The notes beneath the pieces are model-generated. The model saw only the letters and a list, made by a program, of their open reading frames with translations. It was not told the DNA's origin and made no database searches. The position numbers and the translations under genes were made by a program. Positions 16,829 to 26,092 of a stretch of 64,000 nt of DNA are shown piece by piece (position 1 is the stretch's first letter; every line of letters starts with the position of its first letter). Source of the stretch: Paraburkholderia acidipaludis NBRC 101816 (lineage in GTDB: Bacteria > Pseudomonadota > Gammaproteobacteria > Burkholderiales > Burkholderiaceae); NCBI RefSeq assembly GCF_000684975.1, contig NZ_BAXZ01000010.1:124001-188000 (forward strand), in the 5' to 3' direction.

Positions 16829-17852
16829 GGGACAGTTCCTCCACCACCACGCCCTGCTCGCGCAGCCAGGCTACTGCCTGCGCCACCTTGGCCGGATCGC
16901 CGCCCGCGAGCACCGCGAGCGAACCGAACGCCTGCCCCTGGATCTCGTCGATCTGGCCGTGCAGGATGTTGAAATCGAGTTCGAAGCGGCGAATCGTCTC
17001 CGAGAGCACCGGCTGATCCACGCCCGTGCCCTTGAAAGCCAGGCGCAGCAGATGCCCGCTGCCCTTCGCGAGGCGTTCGGCCACGCGCGCCTTGAGCGCG
17101 GGTGGCAGTTCCTGCGCGATCACGTCGCCCAGCAGGGCGCGCGTCACTTCGTGGCGCGGCTGCAGGAACACATCGATCACGGGACCGGTTTCGACCACGC
17201 GGCCGGCATCGAGCACGGCAACGCGGTCGCAGACCTGTTTGATCACCTCCATCTGGTGCGTGATCATCACGATCGTGAGGTTCAGCTCGCGATTGATCTT
17301 GCGCAGCAGGTCGAGGATCGCACGCGTGGTTTCAGGGTCGAGCGCGGACGTGGCTTCGTCGGAGAGCAGCACCTTCGGCTTGCTCGCCAGCGCGCGCGCA
17401 ATCCCCACACGCTGCTTCTGGCCGCCGCTGATCTGCGACGGGTAGCGATCCTTCTGCGCCGCAAGGCCCACGAGTTCGAGCAGCGGCAGCACCGTCTCCT
17501 CGATCTGCACGCGCTTCATGCCCGCGAGTTCGAGCGGCAGCGCCACGTTGTCGAACACGGTGCGCGACGAGAGCAGATTGAAGTGCTGGAAGATCATGCC
17601 GATCTCGCGGCGCGCCTCGCGCAGCGCGGCGGGCGGGAGCGACGTAAGCGTATGGCCGTTGACGACGATATCGCCTTCGGTGGGACGCGTGAGCAGATTG
17701 ATGGTGCGCACGAGCGTACTCTTGCCCGCGCCGCTGCGCCCGATGATGCCGAACACTTCGCCCGGCGGGATGGTCAGATTGACGTTGTGCAGCGCCTCGA
17801 TCCAGCCTTGCGGGCCGGCGAAACGCTGGGACACGTTGCGTATTTCGATCAT
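16818..17852 (-). CDS. metN: Methionine ABC transporter ATP-binding protein MetN
   Basis: A 344-residue ATPase for methionine import. Walker A is GRSGAGKST, the signature is SGGQKQRVGIARAL and Walker B is VLLSDEATSALD. The C-terminal part (about residues 265-340) is the NIL/ACT-like regulatory domain through which internal methionine inhibits transport in this family. The start MIEIRNVSQRF at 17852 is chosen over an upstream in-frame start because it matches the family N-terminus. Confidence 0.95.
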   Translation of the reverse strand: MIEIRNVSQRFAGPQGWIEALHNVNLTIPPGEVFGIIGRSGAGKSTLVRTINLLTRPTEGDIVVNGHTLTSLPPAALREARREIGMIFQHFNLLSSRTVFDNVALPLELAGMKRVQIEETVLPLLELVGLAAQKDRYPSQISGGQKQRVGIARALASKPKVLLSDEATSALDPETTRAILDLLRKINRELNLTIVMITHQMEVIKQVCDRVAVLDAGRVVETGPVIDVFLQPRHEVTRALLGDVIAQELPPALKARVAERLAKGSGHLLRLAFKGTGVDQPVLSETIRRFELDFNILHGQIDEIQGQAFGSLAVLAGGDPAKVAQAVAWLREQGVVVEELSHVE

Positions 17853-18147
17853 GGAGAAAAACGAAACGGCGGACGTGCCGCGCACCGCGCCGGAGAGATC
17901 GTATGGACCACCGAAGCGCCGGACGCCGGCAAACAGCCGCCGTTGCTGGACTGAATTCAGCCCTCGATTTTACCCTGGCAGTCGTAATTCCTTTTAATAA
18001 TTGATTTCGATATTTTCATAACCGGATCGCATTAGAGGATCGCCGCTGCCCTGCACCCGCCCAACGGCACGGCGCGTGCGGCTATGATCGGGCGGCGCAC
18101 CGCGCAGACGATGCAGACGACAACCACCGCAAAGGACAAGAAGAGCC

Positions 18148-19065
18148 ATGGAGACAAACCAGCCGTTCGACGCCGCCGCGCGTGATGCCGCGCCCGGCGC
18201 GACGCCCGAAACCTCGACGCTGCACGCCCCCGACGGCGCGACGCTGCCCCTCTACGTCTGGCGCACGACCGCTATGCCGCCGGTGGCCGCGATCGCGCTG
18301 CTGCACGGGCTGGCCGAGCATGCGGGCCGCTACGCGGCCTTTGCCGCGGCCATGAACGCCGCGGGCATCGACGTCTATGCGATCGACCTGCGCGGCCACG
18401 GCCGCGCAAGCGGCCCTCGCGCGTGGGTCGCGCACTTCGACGAATACCTGAACGATGCGTATGCCCTCGTCGCCCACGCGGGCGCCGCCTGCGCCCGGCA
18501 CGGCACCCCGCTCTTCCTGATGGGGCACAGCATGGGCGGCGCCATTGCAGCGCTCTATGCGATCGAACGCGCGCCGCACGGCGGCGTGCCGCTCGCGGGT
18601 CTGTTGCTGTCGAGCCCCGCGCTGGCGCCCGGCCGCGACGTGCCGTCATGGATGATTGCCGCGAGCCGCGCGATGAGCGCGATCTGGCCGCGCTTTCCCG
18701 CGATGAAGATCGATGCCGCCCTGCTCGCGCGCGACGCGCGCGTGGTCGAGGCGAACCTTGCCGATCCGCTCGTCCATCACGGACCGATTCCGGCGCGCAC
18801 GGGCGCCGAAGTGCTCAGCGCGATGCGGCGCATCGAAGCCGGCCGTGCGGGGCTGCGCCTGCCCGTGCTGATCTGGCACGGCACCGCCGACAAGCTCACC
18901 GAGCCCGACGGCAGCCGCGCGTTCGGCGCCCACGTGGGCTCGCCCGACCGCACGCTCACGCTCTACGAAGGGAATTATCACGAGACGCTCAACGATCTCG
19001 AGCGTGAGCGCGTGATCGGCGCCGCGATCGACTGGATACAGGCGCACAGCGGCGGCGGCCGCTGA
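18148..19065 (+). CDS. Alpha/beta hydrolase, monoacylglycerol lipase-like (serine aminopeptidase S33 group)
   Basis: A 305-residue hydrolase. The nucleophile elbow GHSMGG lies near residue 130, the Asp is in the segment GTADKLTEPDGS and the His is in EGNYHETLND, giving a full catalytic triad. The early segment LLHGLAEHAGRYA is typical of monoacylglycerol lipase and lysophospholipase members. A signal peptide is not seen, so it is probably cytosolic. The 3' end is four bases from that of the convergent enoyl-CoA hydratase gene. Confidence 0.9.
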   Translation: METNQPFDAAARDAAPGATPETSTLHAPDGATLPLYVWRTTAMPPVAAIALLHGLAEHAGRYAAFAAAMNAAGIDVYAIDLRGHGRASGPRAWVAHFDEYLNDAYALVAHAGAACARHGTPLFLMGHSMGGAIAALYAIERAPHGGVPLAGLLLSSPALAPGRDVPSWMIAASRAMSAIWPRFPAMKIDAALLARDARVVEANLADPLVHHGPIPARTGAEVLSAMRRIEAGRAGLRLPVLIWHGTADKLTEPDGSRAFGAHVGSPDRTLTLYEGNYHETLNDLERERVIGAAIDWIQAHSGGGR

Positions 19066-19069
19066 AGCG

Positions 19070-19879
19070 TTATTTCGCCCCGCGGCGCTCGATGAAAGCC
19101 TGCACGCCATCGAGCGCGGGGTCGGTCATCATGTTGCAGGCCATCGTCTGGCCCGCCAGCTGGTACGCGGCCTCGATGCCCATTTCGAGCTGCCGGTAGA
19201 AGAGCCCCTTGCCGGCTTCGACCGCTTCGCGTGGCTTGGCGCAGATGCTTGCGGCCAGCGCCGTCACCGCCGCGTCGAGTTCTTCCGCCGCAACCACGCG
19301 GTTCACGAGCCCCTCGCGCTGTGCAGCGGCGGCATCGATGAATTCTCCCGTCATCAGCATCTCGAATGCCGCCTTGCGCGAGACATTGCGCGTGAGCGGC
19401 ACCGCGGGCGTCGAACAGAACAGGCCGAGTTTGATGCCCGACACGGCAAAGCGCGCCGTATCGGCGGCGACGGCCAGATCGCACATCGCCACGAGCTGGC
19501 AGCCGGCTGCCGTCGCGACGCCGTGCGCGCGCGCGATCACGGGCTGCGGCATTTTCTGGATCGTCAGCATCAGCTTCGTGCAACGCGCGAACAACTGCGC
19601 GTAGTACTCGTGCGAAGGCGACGCACGCATTTCCTTGAGGTCGTGCCCGGCGCAGAACGCGCGTCCCGCACCCGCAATCACGACCACGCGCGCCGGCGAC
19701 TTTGCCAGCGCCGAAAGCTGCGCCTGCAGCGCGTCGATGAGCGCCTCGGAGAGCGCGTTGAAGGCGTCGGGCCGGTTCAGCGTGACGCACACGACGCCCG
19801 GCACGCCCCAGGCATCGTGCATAACTTCGACCAGCGGCGCTTCGGCACCCGGGGCCGGGACGGACGGTTGAACGCTCAT
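19070..19879 (-). CDS. Enoyl-CoA hydratase/isomerase family protein
   Basis: A 269-residue crotonase-fold protein. The oxyanion-hole segments are AGRAFCAGHDLKEMR and RAHGVATAAGCQLVAMCDLAVA. The second region has Ala-Thr-Ala where the catalytic Glu of classical hydratases often lies, so the reaction may differ from plain enoyl hydration. It is probably part of fatty-acid or branched-chain acid metabolism. It is convergent with the hydrolase and upstream of the deacetylase-like gene on the same strand. Confidence 0.9.
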   Translation of the reverse strand: MSVQPSVPAPGAEAPLVEVMHDAWGVPGVVCVTLNRPDAFNALSEALIDALQAQLSALAKSPARVVVIAGAGRAFCAGHDLKEMRASPSHEYYAQLFARCTKLMLTIQKMPQPVIARAHGVATAAGCQLVAMCDLAVAADTARFAVSGIKLGLFCSTPAVPLTRNVSRKAAFEMLMTGEFIDAAAAQREGLVNRVVAAEELDAAVTALAASICAKPREAVEAGKGLFYRQLEMGIEAAYQLAGQTMACNMMTDPALDGVQAFIERRGAK

Positions 19880-19961
19880 GCAGACTCTCCTTCAGGCTCG
19901 ATGCGTGTCATTGCGGACAACGAGGCGGCACGACAAAGCGGCACAGCAGCGCACGGCGATT

Positions 19962-20888
19962 TCACAGATCGGCGAGCGCGCGCAGATGCGCGACCACGCT
20001 GCGCCCAAGCGCCGAGAGGTTATATCCGCCTTCGAGGCAGCTCACGATGCGCCCCTTCGCATAGCGTTGGGCGATCGCGCTCACTTGCTCGGTGATCCAG
20101 GCAAAGTCGTCCTCGACGAGGCCCATGTTGCCGAGGTCGTCCTCGCGATGCGCGTCGAAGCCCGCCGAGATGAACAGCATCTCCGGCTTGAATTCGTGCA
20201 GACGCGGCAGCCACATCAGATCGATGGCCTCGCGCACTTCCATGCCCTTCGTGCGCGCGGCCATCGGCAGGTTGACCATGTTCGGCATCGGATGGTCCGT
20301 ACCCGAGAACGGATAGAACGGATGCTGGAAAAAGCTGCACATCAGCACGCGCGAGTCGCCCGCGAATGCCGCTTCCGTGCCGTTTCCATGGTGCACGTCG
20401 AAATCGACGATCGCGACGCGTTCGAGGCCATGCACCTCCAGTGCGTGCCGCGCCGCGATCGCGACATTGTTGAAGAAGCAAAAGCCCATCGCGCGCGCGG
20501 GCTCCGCATGATGGCCAGGCGGCCGGACGCTGCAGAACGCGTTCTCGTAGCGCCCCGCGATCACGGCGTCGGTGGCGGCGAGCGCCGCGCCCGCCGCGCG
20601 CAGCGCAGCCTGCCATGTGTGCGGATTCATCGACGTATCGGGGTCGATCGCCGCGTAGCCTTCCTTCGGCGAGGTATTGCGGATGAAGTCGACATGCGCC
20701 TGCGTGTGCACGCGCAACAGCGCCGACTCCTCGGCAAGCGGCGCCGATTCGTCGCGCTCGATCAGCGTGTCGATGCGGCCCGCGATCAACTGGTCTTCGA
20801 TGGCCTGCAGGCGCGCCGGGCATTCGGGATGCCAGTCGCCCATTTCGTGCAGCAGGCAGTCTGGGTGCGTAAAGAATCCGGTCGTCAT
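19962..20888 (-). CDS. Histone deacetylase family (class II-like) hydrolase
   Basis: A 308-residue zinc amidohydrolase of the HDAC/acetoin utilisation/acetylpolyamine amidohydrolase superfamily. Seen segments: RPPGHHAEPARAMGFCFFNN (active-site His pair) and VDFDVHHGNGTEAAF (metal Asp and His), then FISAGFDAHREDDL. The start MTTGFFTHPDCLLHEMG at 20888 matches the family. The substrate may be an acetylated polyamine, an amide or a protein; the sequence does not decide. Confidence 0.93.
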   Translation of the reverse strand: MTTGFFTHPDCLLHEMGDWHPECPARLQAIEDQLIAGRIDTLIERDESAPLAEESALLRVHTQAHVDFIRNTSPKEGYAAIDPDTSMNPHTWQAALRAAGAALAATDAVIAGRYENAFCSVRPPGHHAEPARAMGFCFFNNVAIAARHALEVHGLERVAIVDFDVHHGNGTEAAFAGDSRVLMCSFFQHPFYPFSGTDHPMPNMVNLPMAARTKGMEVREAIDLMWLPRLHEFKPEMLFISAGFDAHREDDLGNMGLVEDDFAWITEQVSAIAQRYAKGRIVSCLEGGYNLSALGRSVVAHLRALADL

Positions 20889-21096
20889 GTGTCGTGCTTG
20901 CCGCGGCGCATGCATCCGTCGCCACGGGTCTCCATCCTTGGGGCGCGCCGGAAAAGCACGCAATCAGTCATCACGTTACCACAGCGGCCTCGCGCGAAAG
21001 CGCCGAGCCTGCACGCCGGAGCGCCAATTCCGGCGGGGCGCTCGGGTATACTGCCCCGTGCCCCTTTCACTCTTCGCTCCCACCGTTCCGCTTCCC

Positions 21097-22410
21097 ATGA
21101 CGCTCAAGTCCGCTCCGTCTGCATCCGGCCGCCTGCGCATCACGACTTTCGCCCTCGCGCTCAGCGCCGCGCTGCCGCTATGGACTGGCACGGCGCGTGC
21201 CCAGACCGCAGCGCCTCAAGTGCCTCAAGTGCCCCAAGCGCCGCTCACCGTCACGCAGGCACAGCCGCAAACGCCCACGCAGCAGGGTCAGACGTTCGAA
21301 GAGGAAATCATCCCGCAGCGTTACGCGAACAACCCGGATGTCGACGGATTCATCAACGACATGGTGGCGCGCTACGACTTCGACCCGACTGCGCTGCACG
21401 CGCTGTTCGCGGGCGTGAGCTATTCGGCGACGGCGGTGAAGCTCGTCACGCCCTCGCCCACGCCGGGCATCAAGAACTGGCGCGTCTACCAGGCGCGCTT
21501 TCTCGATCCCGTGCGCATCAATGCGGGCGTGAAGTTCTGGCGCGCAAACGCGGCCACGCTGCAGCGCGCCGCCGACGAGTTCGGCGTGCCGCCGGAGGTG
21601 ATCGTCGGCATCATCGGCGTCGAGACGATCTATGGCCGCTACATGGGCAACTTCCGCGCGCTCGACGCGCTGACGACGCTCGCGTTCGACTACCCGAACA
21701 CGCCGAACCGCGCCGACCGCGAAGCAACGTTCCGCAAGAATCTCGAAGACTATCTGGTGTGGACGCGCGGCGCGCAGATCGACCCGACCTCGGTGCTGGG
21801 TTCCTACACGGGCGCAATCGGCATTCCGCAGTTCCTGCCGAGCAGCATCGTGCAGTATGCGGTGGACTACGACGGCAACAACCATATCGACCTGCGCACG
21901 AGCCCGGCCGACGCGATCGGCAGCGTCGCCAACTATCTGCGGCGGAACGGCTGGGAATCGGGCCGGCCGGTGGTCTGGCAAATCGCCGGCGACGCGGGCA
22001 GCCAGGGCATCGCACAAGCCGCCGCCGACGGGCAGCCGGAACCGCACTGGCCGCTCGAGCAACTGCTGCGCTCGGGGCTCGTGCTCGACGAGCCGAATGT
22101 CGATATCGCGGCCGAAGCGGGCACGCCGGTCACGGTCGTCGATCTGCCGACGCCGGGGCGGCCCACGCAGTACATGCTCGGGCTGAAGAACTTCTACGTG
22201 CTGACGCGTTACAACCGCAGCTTCTTCTACGCGCTCGCGGTGTATCAGTTGGGGATGCGCGTGAAGGCGCAGATGCTGGCGACGCAGCCCGGCGTGGGCA
22301 CCGGGGCGGCTAGTGGAGCGCCGGGTGGCCCGGCTGGTTCAGGCGCCGCAACTGGTTCGGGTAGCCTTGGCGTGCCGGGCACGACGCCCGCCCCCGGCGA
22401 TCAGCAGTAA
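21097..22410 (+). CDS. mltB: Lytic murein transglycosylase B
   Basis: A 437-residue periplasmic peptidoglycan hydrolase of the Slt35/MltB family. The signal peptide (about residues 1-34) is followed by a Gln/Pro-rich linker with PQVPQVPQA repeats. The catalytic Glu lies in VIVGIIGVETIYGRYMG, and the later SYTGAIGIPQFLPSS and the YDGNNHIDL segments are typical. The C-terminal 35 residues are Gly/Ala/Ser-rich. No lipobox is seen, so it may be a soluble form. It is divergent from the deacetylase-like gene. Confidence 0.95.
   Translation: MTLKSAPSASGRLRITTFALALSAALPLWTGTARAQTAAPQVPQVPQAPLTVTQAQPQTPTQQGQTFEEEIIPQRYANNPDVDGFINDMVARYDFDPTALHALFAGVSYSATAVKLVTPSPTPGIKNWRVYQARFLDPVRINAGVKFWRANAATLQRAADEFGVPPEVIVGIIGVETIYGRYMGNFRALDALTTLAFDYPNTPNRADREATFRKNLEDYLVWTRGAQIDPTSVLGSYTGAIGIPQFLPSSIVQYAVDYDGNNHIDLRTSPADAIGSVANYLRRNGWESGRPVVWQIAGDAGSQGIAQAAADGQPEPHWPLEQLLRSGLVLDEPNVDIAAEAGTPVTVVDLPTPGRPTQYMLGLKNFYVLTRYNRSFFYALAVYQLGMRVKAQMLATQPGVGTGAASGAPGGPAGSGAATGSGSLGVPGTTPAPGDQQ
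21214..21240 (+). repeat. 9-base repeat coding PQV-PQV-PQA in mltB linker
   Basis: Two exact CCTCAAGTG units and a third, CCCCAAGCG, in tandem. They encode a Pro-Gln-rich linker just after the signal peptide. Confidence 0.75.
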
Positions 22411-22473
22411 CCGCCAACCCCGGGTGGCCGCCCGCTTTTCCGATGCGGCGCGCCACCCGCGTCACGACGCCGC

Positions 22474-23376
22474 TCAGGCCGGGAACACGCCCGTCGAGAG
22501 ATAACGGTCGCCACGATCGCAGACGATGAACACGATGGTCGCATTCTCGACCTGACGTGCAATGCGCATCGCCACCTCGCACGCGCCGCCCGAGGAAATC
22601 CCCGCGAAAATGCCTTCGACGGAGGCGAGCCGCCGCGCCATGGTCTCGGCGGCGGCCTGGCTCACGTTCTCGGTGCGGTCGACGCGGCTGCGGTCGAAGA
22701 TTTTCGGCATGTACGCTTCCGGCCACTTGCGGATGCCCGGAATGCGCGAACCCTCTTCCGGCTGCGCCCCGACGATCTCGATGGCCGGATTCTTTTCCTT
22801 CAGAAACTGCGACGTGCCCATGATCGTGCCGGTCGTGCCCATCGACGACACGAAGTGCGTGATGCGGCCTTCGGTCTCGCTCCAGATTTCCGGACCCGTG
22901 GCCTCGTAGTGGGCAAGCGGATTGTCCGGGTTCGCGAACTGGTCGAGGATGATGCCCTTGCCGTCGCGCTGCATCTGCTCGGCGAGATCGCGCGCGTATT
23001 CCATGCCGCCCTTGACCGGGGTGAGCAGAATCTGCGCGCCGTACGCGGCCATGCTCTGGCGGCGCTCGACCGAGAGATCCTCCGGCATGATGAGCAGCAT
23101 CTTGTAGCCGCGAATCGCCGCTGCCATCGCCAGCGCGATGCCGGTGTTGCCGCTAGTCGCTTCGATAAGCGTGTCGCCGGGCTTGATGCGGCCGCGCTCT
23201 TCCGCCTTGCGGATCATCGAGAGCGCCGGACGGTCCTTCACCGAGCCCGCGGGATTGTTGCCTTCCAGCTTGGCCAGGATGACGTTGTTGCGCGCACGGA
23301 TGTCGTCGTCCGGCAGACGGACGAGTTGCACGAGCGGCGTGTTGCCGATCGTGTCTTCAATGGTCTTGTATGGCAT
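22474..23376 (-). CDS. cysM: Cysteine synthase B (O-acetylserine sulfhydrylase)
   Basis: A 300-residue PLP enzyme forming cysteine from O-acetylserine and sulfide or thiosulfate. The N-terminal MPYKTIEDTIGNTPLVQL, the PLP lysine in NPAGSVKDRPAL and the substrate loop EATSGNTGIALAMAAA are present. The length and RMPEGLS-like IMPEDLSVERR segment favour CysM over CysK. A long in-frame extension upstream to 23565 has no family similarity. Confidence 0.94.
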   Translation of the reverse strand: MPYKTIEDTIGNTPLVQLVRLPDDDIRARNNVILAKLEGNNPAGSVKDRPALSMIRKAEERGRIKPGDTLIEATSGNTGIALAMAAAIRGYKMLLIMPEDLSVERRQSMAAYGAQILLTPVKGGMEYARDLAEQMQRDGKGIILDQFANPDNPLAHYEATGPEIWSETEGRITHFVSSMGTTGTIMGTSQFLKEKNPAIEIVGAQPEEGSRIPGIRKWPEAYMPKIFDRSRVDRTENVSQAAAETMARRLASVEGIFAGISSGGACEVAMRIARQVENATIVFIVCDRGDRYLSTGVFPA

Positions 23377-23529
23377 GGCAGATTGCGTTTCGGGCCCGAT
23401 GCACGAGGCATGGCGCGTTGGACGTGATCCGCCGATTCTAAACCACGCAGCGGCCAGGCGCTGGAGACCCCTGACGGCGGTGGGGGTGCGGCGCTGCGGT
23501 GGCGCACTGTGGTGGCCATGTAGTAGCGC

Positions 23530-23556
23530 AAAAAGCCCGCGGCCCGGGCCGCGGGT
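23530..23556 (-). terminator. Terminator after the ComEA-like gene
   Basis: A 20-base perfect GC palindrome (CCCGCGGCCC and its complement, 23536-23555). Read on the minus strand it is followed by CTTTTTG. It separates the ComEA-like gene from cysM. Confidence 0.75.
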
Positions 23557-23641
23557 CAAGGCCACGGGTCAACGTCACCTCAATGGCCACCTGAAGGAAC
23601 CATCAGGCGCTACCGCGCGCGAGCGAAGAACGGCGCGGCAG

Positions 23642-24001
23642 CTACTTCTTGACCGTCACGACCGTCGCTTGCCCTGGCGCCGCCTTTGCAGCCTGTGCGG
23701 TTTGTGCCGTCTGACCGTTGCCGTGCGCGGCCTGCGCGCTCGCCGGCCCGATCGACAATCCTTCGGCCTGCAAACGTTCGACCGTATGGCCGCCCATGCC
23801 CTTCACGCGCTTGCCGAGGTCGGAGGCGTCCTTGAACGGCCCGTGCGCGCCGCGCTCGTCGAGAATGGCCTTTGCGCGCGCGGGCCCGATGCCCTTGATG
23901 CCGCGCAGCGCGTCTTCATTGGCGGTGTTGACGTCGACCGCCGCGAACGCGTGGCCGACTGCGGCGACGAAGAGTGCCGCGGCGAGCAGTTTTCTGAACA
24001 T
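23642..24001 (-). CDS. ComEA-like helix-hairpin-helix DNA-binding protein
   Basis: A 119-residue exported protein. The signal peptide MFRKLLAAALFVAAVGHAFA is followed by VDVNTANEDALRGIKGIGP and ARAKAIL, the double helix-hairpin-helix of ComEA-type proteins, which bind incoming DNA in the periplasm of competent bacteria. The start at 24001 has GGGAGA upstream; an upstream in-frame TTG is weaker. The C-terminal tail is Ala/Gln-rich. Whether this species is competent cannot be judged. Confidence 0.9.
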   Translation of the reverse strand: MFRKLLAAALFVAAVGHAFAAVDVNTANEDALRGIKGIGPARAKAILDERGAHGPFKDASDLGKRVKGMGGHTVERLQAEGLSIGPASAQAAHGNGQTAQTAQAAKAAPGQATVVTVKK

Positions 24002-24079
24002 GCTGGATCTCCCTTGAAACAATCTGCCGGCGACCGTCGCCGGCAGTGAGAGTCCAGTTTAGGGAGCGACGGACGCGAA

Positions 24080-25072
24080 TTACACCTGGCCGGACAGCCA
24101 ACGTACATAGCGATCGACACCTTCCTGCACCGTCAGGAACGGCGCGTCGTAGCCCGCCGCGCGCAGCTTCGTCTGATCGGCCTGCGTGAAGCACTGGTAT
24201 TTGCCGCGCAGTGCATCGGGAAACGGAATGTACTCGATCAAACCGCGCTCGACCTGCTCGCCGAGCGTAAGCGGCGCCTCGCCCTCCATCGCGCGCAACG
24301 TGTTGACCACGGTGCTGGCAATGTCGTTGAACGGCTGCGCGCGGCCGCTGCCCAGATTGAAAATGCCCGTCTTTTCGGGATGATCGAAGAAGAACAGGTT
24401 GACCTTCACGACATCCTCGACGGAAACGAAGTCGCGCGTCTGCTCGCCCGGCGCATAGCCGTTGTACTCGCCGAAGAGCTTCACCTTGCCTTCGGCGCGG
24501 AACTGGTTGAAGTTGTGGAACGCCACCGACGCCATGCGGGCCTTGTGCGTCTCACGCGGACCATAGACGTTGAAATAGCGGAAGCCCGCAATCTGGCTCT
24601 GCGCCGTGGGCAGCACGCGGCGGATCACCTGGTCGAACAGGAACTTCGAATAGCCGTAGACGTTCAGCGGCGCCTCCACCTCGCGATCTTCGACGAAGCG
24701 GCTCGAGCCGCCGTAGATCGCCGCCGACGAGGCATACAGAAACTGCACGCGCTGCGTGAGGCAGGTGTCGAGGACCGCGCGGCTATAGCGGAAGTTGTTG
24801 CCCATCATGTAGCGGCCGTCGGTTTCCATCGTGTCCGAACAGGCGCCTTCGTGGAATATCGCGCGCACTTTACCGAAGTCGCCGCGCGCGAAGCGCTCGA
24901 CGAACCCGGTCTTGTCGAGGTAGTCGTCGATTTCGCAATCGACCAGATTTTTGAACTTGTCGGCGCGCGTGAGGTTATCGACGGCGATGATGCGATCCTC
25001 GCCCCGCTCGTTGAGCGCCTTGACGATATTGCTGCCGATAAAGCCGGCCGCGCCGGTCACGATAAGAGTCAT
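24080..25072 (-). CDS. hldD: ADP-L-glycero-D-manno-heptose-6-epimerase
   Basis: A 330-residue short-chain dehydrogenase-type epimerase that makes the ADP-heptose used in the lipopolysaccharide inner core. The NADP-binding motif is TGAAGFIGSNIV and the catalytic Tyr-Lys pair is in VYGYSKFLFD (about residues 139-143). The segment FRYFNVYGPRETHK is typical of HldD. It follows hldE by 12 bases. Confidence 0.96.
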   Translation of the reverse strand: MTLIVTGAAGFIGSNIVKALNERGEDRIIAVDNLTRADKFKNLVDCEIDDYLDKTGFVERFARGDFGKVRAIFHEGACSDTMETDGRYMMGNNFRYSRAVLDTCLTQRVQFLYASSAAIYGGSSRFVEDREVEAPLNVYGYSKFLFDQVIRRVLPTAQSQIAGFRYFNVYGPRETHKARMASVAFHNFNQFRAEGKVKLFGEYNGYAPGEQTRDFVSVEDVVKVNLFFFDHPEKTGIFNLGSGRAQPFNDIASTVVNTLRAMEGEAPLTLGEQVERGLIEYIPFPDALRGKYQCFTQADQTKLRAAGYDAPFLTVQEGVDRYVRWLSGQV

Positions 25073-25084
25073 GGTGTGCCTGCG

Positions 25085-26092
25085 TCAGCGAAAAAGTTCG
25101 TCGTAGTCGACGGTGGCCGTCCCGAGCTTGCCGACCACGATGCCGGCCGCGCGGTTCGCGAGCGCGACGCCCTGCACGAGCGGCAAGCCCGCGCCCAGCG
25201 CCACGGCCACCGTGGCGATCACGGTGTCGCCGGCGCCCGAAACATCATACACTTCGCGCGCGTCGGCCGCCGCGTGCAGCACGCCCTCGTCGGTGAAGAG
25301 CGTCATGCCCTCCTCCGAGCGCGTGAGCAGCAGCGCATCGAACTGCAGCTCGCGGCGCAGCTTCGTCACGCGCGCGAGCAGATCCTCTTCGGACTTCCAC
25401 GTGCCCACGACCTCGCGCAGCTCGGCGCGGTTCGGCGTGATGACGCTCGCGCCGCGATAGCGCTCCCAGTCGTCGCCCTTCGGGTCGACCAGCACGGCCT
25501 TGCCCGCCGCGCGCGCCCTCGCGATCATCTGCGTGACGTGCGTGAGCCCGCCCTTCGCATAGTCGGACATGAGGATCACGTCGTGCGACGGCAGCAGGGC
25601 GTCGAAGCGCGCGAGACCCGCGAGCAGCACTTCGTGCGCGGGCGTGTTCTCGAAGTCCACGCGCAGCAACTGCTGCTGACGCGAGAGCACGCGCAGCTTG
25701 ATCGTGGTGGGCAGCGCGGGATCGCGTTCGAGATGGGCGTTCACGCCGCTCTCGCCGAGCAGCCCGACGATGCGCTCGCCCGGCTCGTCATGGCCGACCA
25801 CGCAGAGCAGGCCCGCTTGCGCGCCGAGCGCGGTGGCGTTGCGCGCGACGTTCGCCGCGCCGCCCAGGCGGTCCTCCTGGCGCTGCACGTGCACGACCGG
25901 CACCGGCGCTTCGGGCGAAATGCGATTGACGTCGCCGAACCAGTAACGGTCGAGCATCACGTCGCCCACCACGAGCACGCGCGCGTTGGCGAAGCGCTCG
26001 CGCGGCACGTGCTCGACGGCAGGCGCGGGCGTTGCGAGGCCCTTCGCCGCGGAGTCAGACCGTGGGGGTTGCATCGGTTGCGAGCTTGACAT
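25085..26092 (-). CDS. hldE: D-glycero-beta-D-manno-heptose-7-phosphate kinase (HldE kinase domain, RfaE1 type)
   Basis: A PfkB-family sugar kinase of about 335 residues that phosphorylates heptose 7-phosphate at C1. It has RVLVVGDVMLDRYWFGDV at the N-terminus and YDVSGAGDTVIATVAVAL near the C-terminus, with the catalytic Asp in the latter. It lacks the C-terminal nucleotidyltransferase domain of the E. coli bifunctional HldE, so the adenylyltransferase (RfaE2) must be elsewhere. The start at 26092 overlaps ugd by about 38 bases; an ATG at 26074 is an alternative. An upstream TTG (26119) is less likely. Confidence 0.93.
   Translation of the reverse strand: MSSSQPMQPPRSDSAAKGLATPAPAVEHVPRERFANARVLVVGDVMLDRYWFGDVNRISPEAPVPVVHVQRQEDRLGGAANVARNATALGAQAGLLCVVGHDEPGERIVGLLGESGVNAHLERDPALPTTIKLRVLSRQQQLLRVDFENTPAHEVLLAGLARFDALLPSHDVILMSDYAKGGLTHVTQMIARARAAGKAVLVDPKGDDWERYRGASVITPNRAELREVVGTWKSEEDLLARVTKLRRELQFDALLLTRSEEGMTLFTDEGVLHAAADAREVYDVSGAGDTVIATVAVALGAGLPLVQGVALANRAAGIVVGKLGTATVDYDELFR

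Noticed and set aside
17853..18147. SAM or methionine riboswitch before metN
   Set aside because: The leader has no recognisable SAM-binding core or stems; it is only moderately AT-rich.
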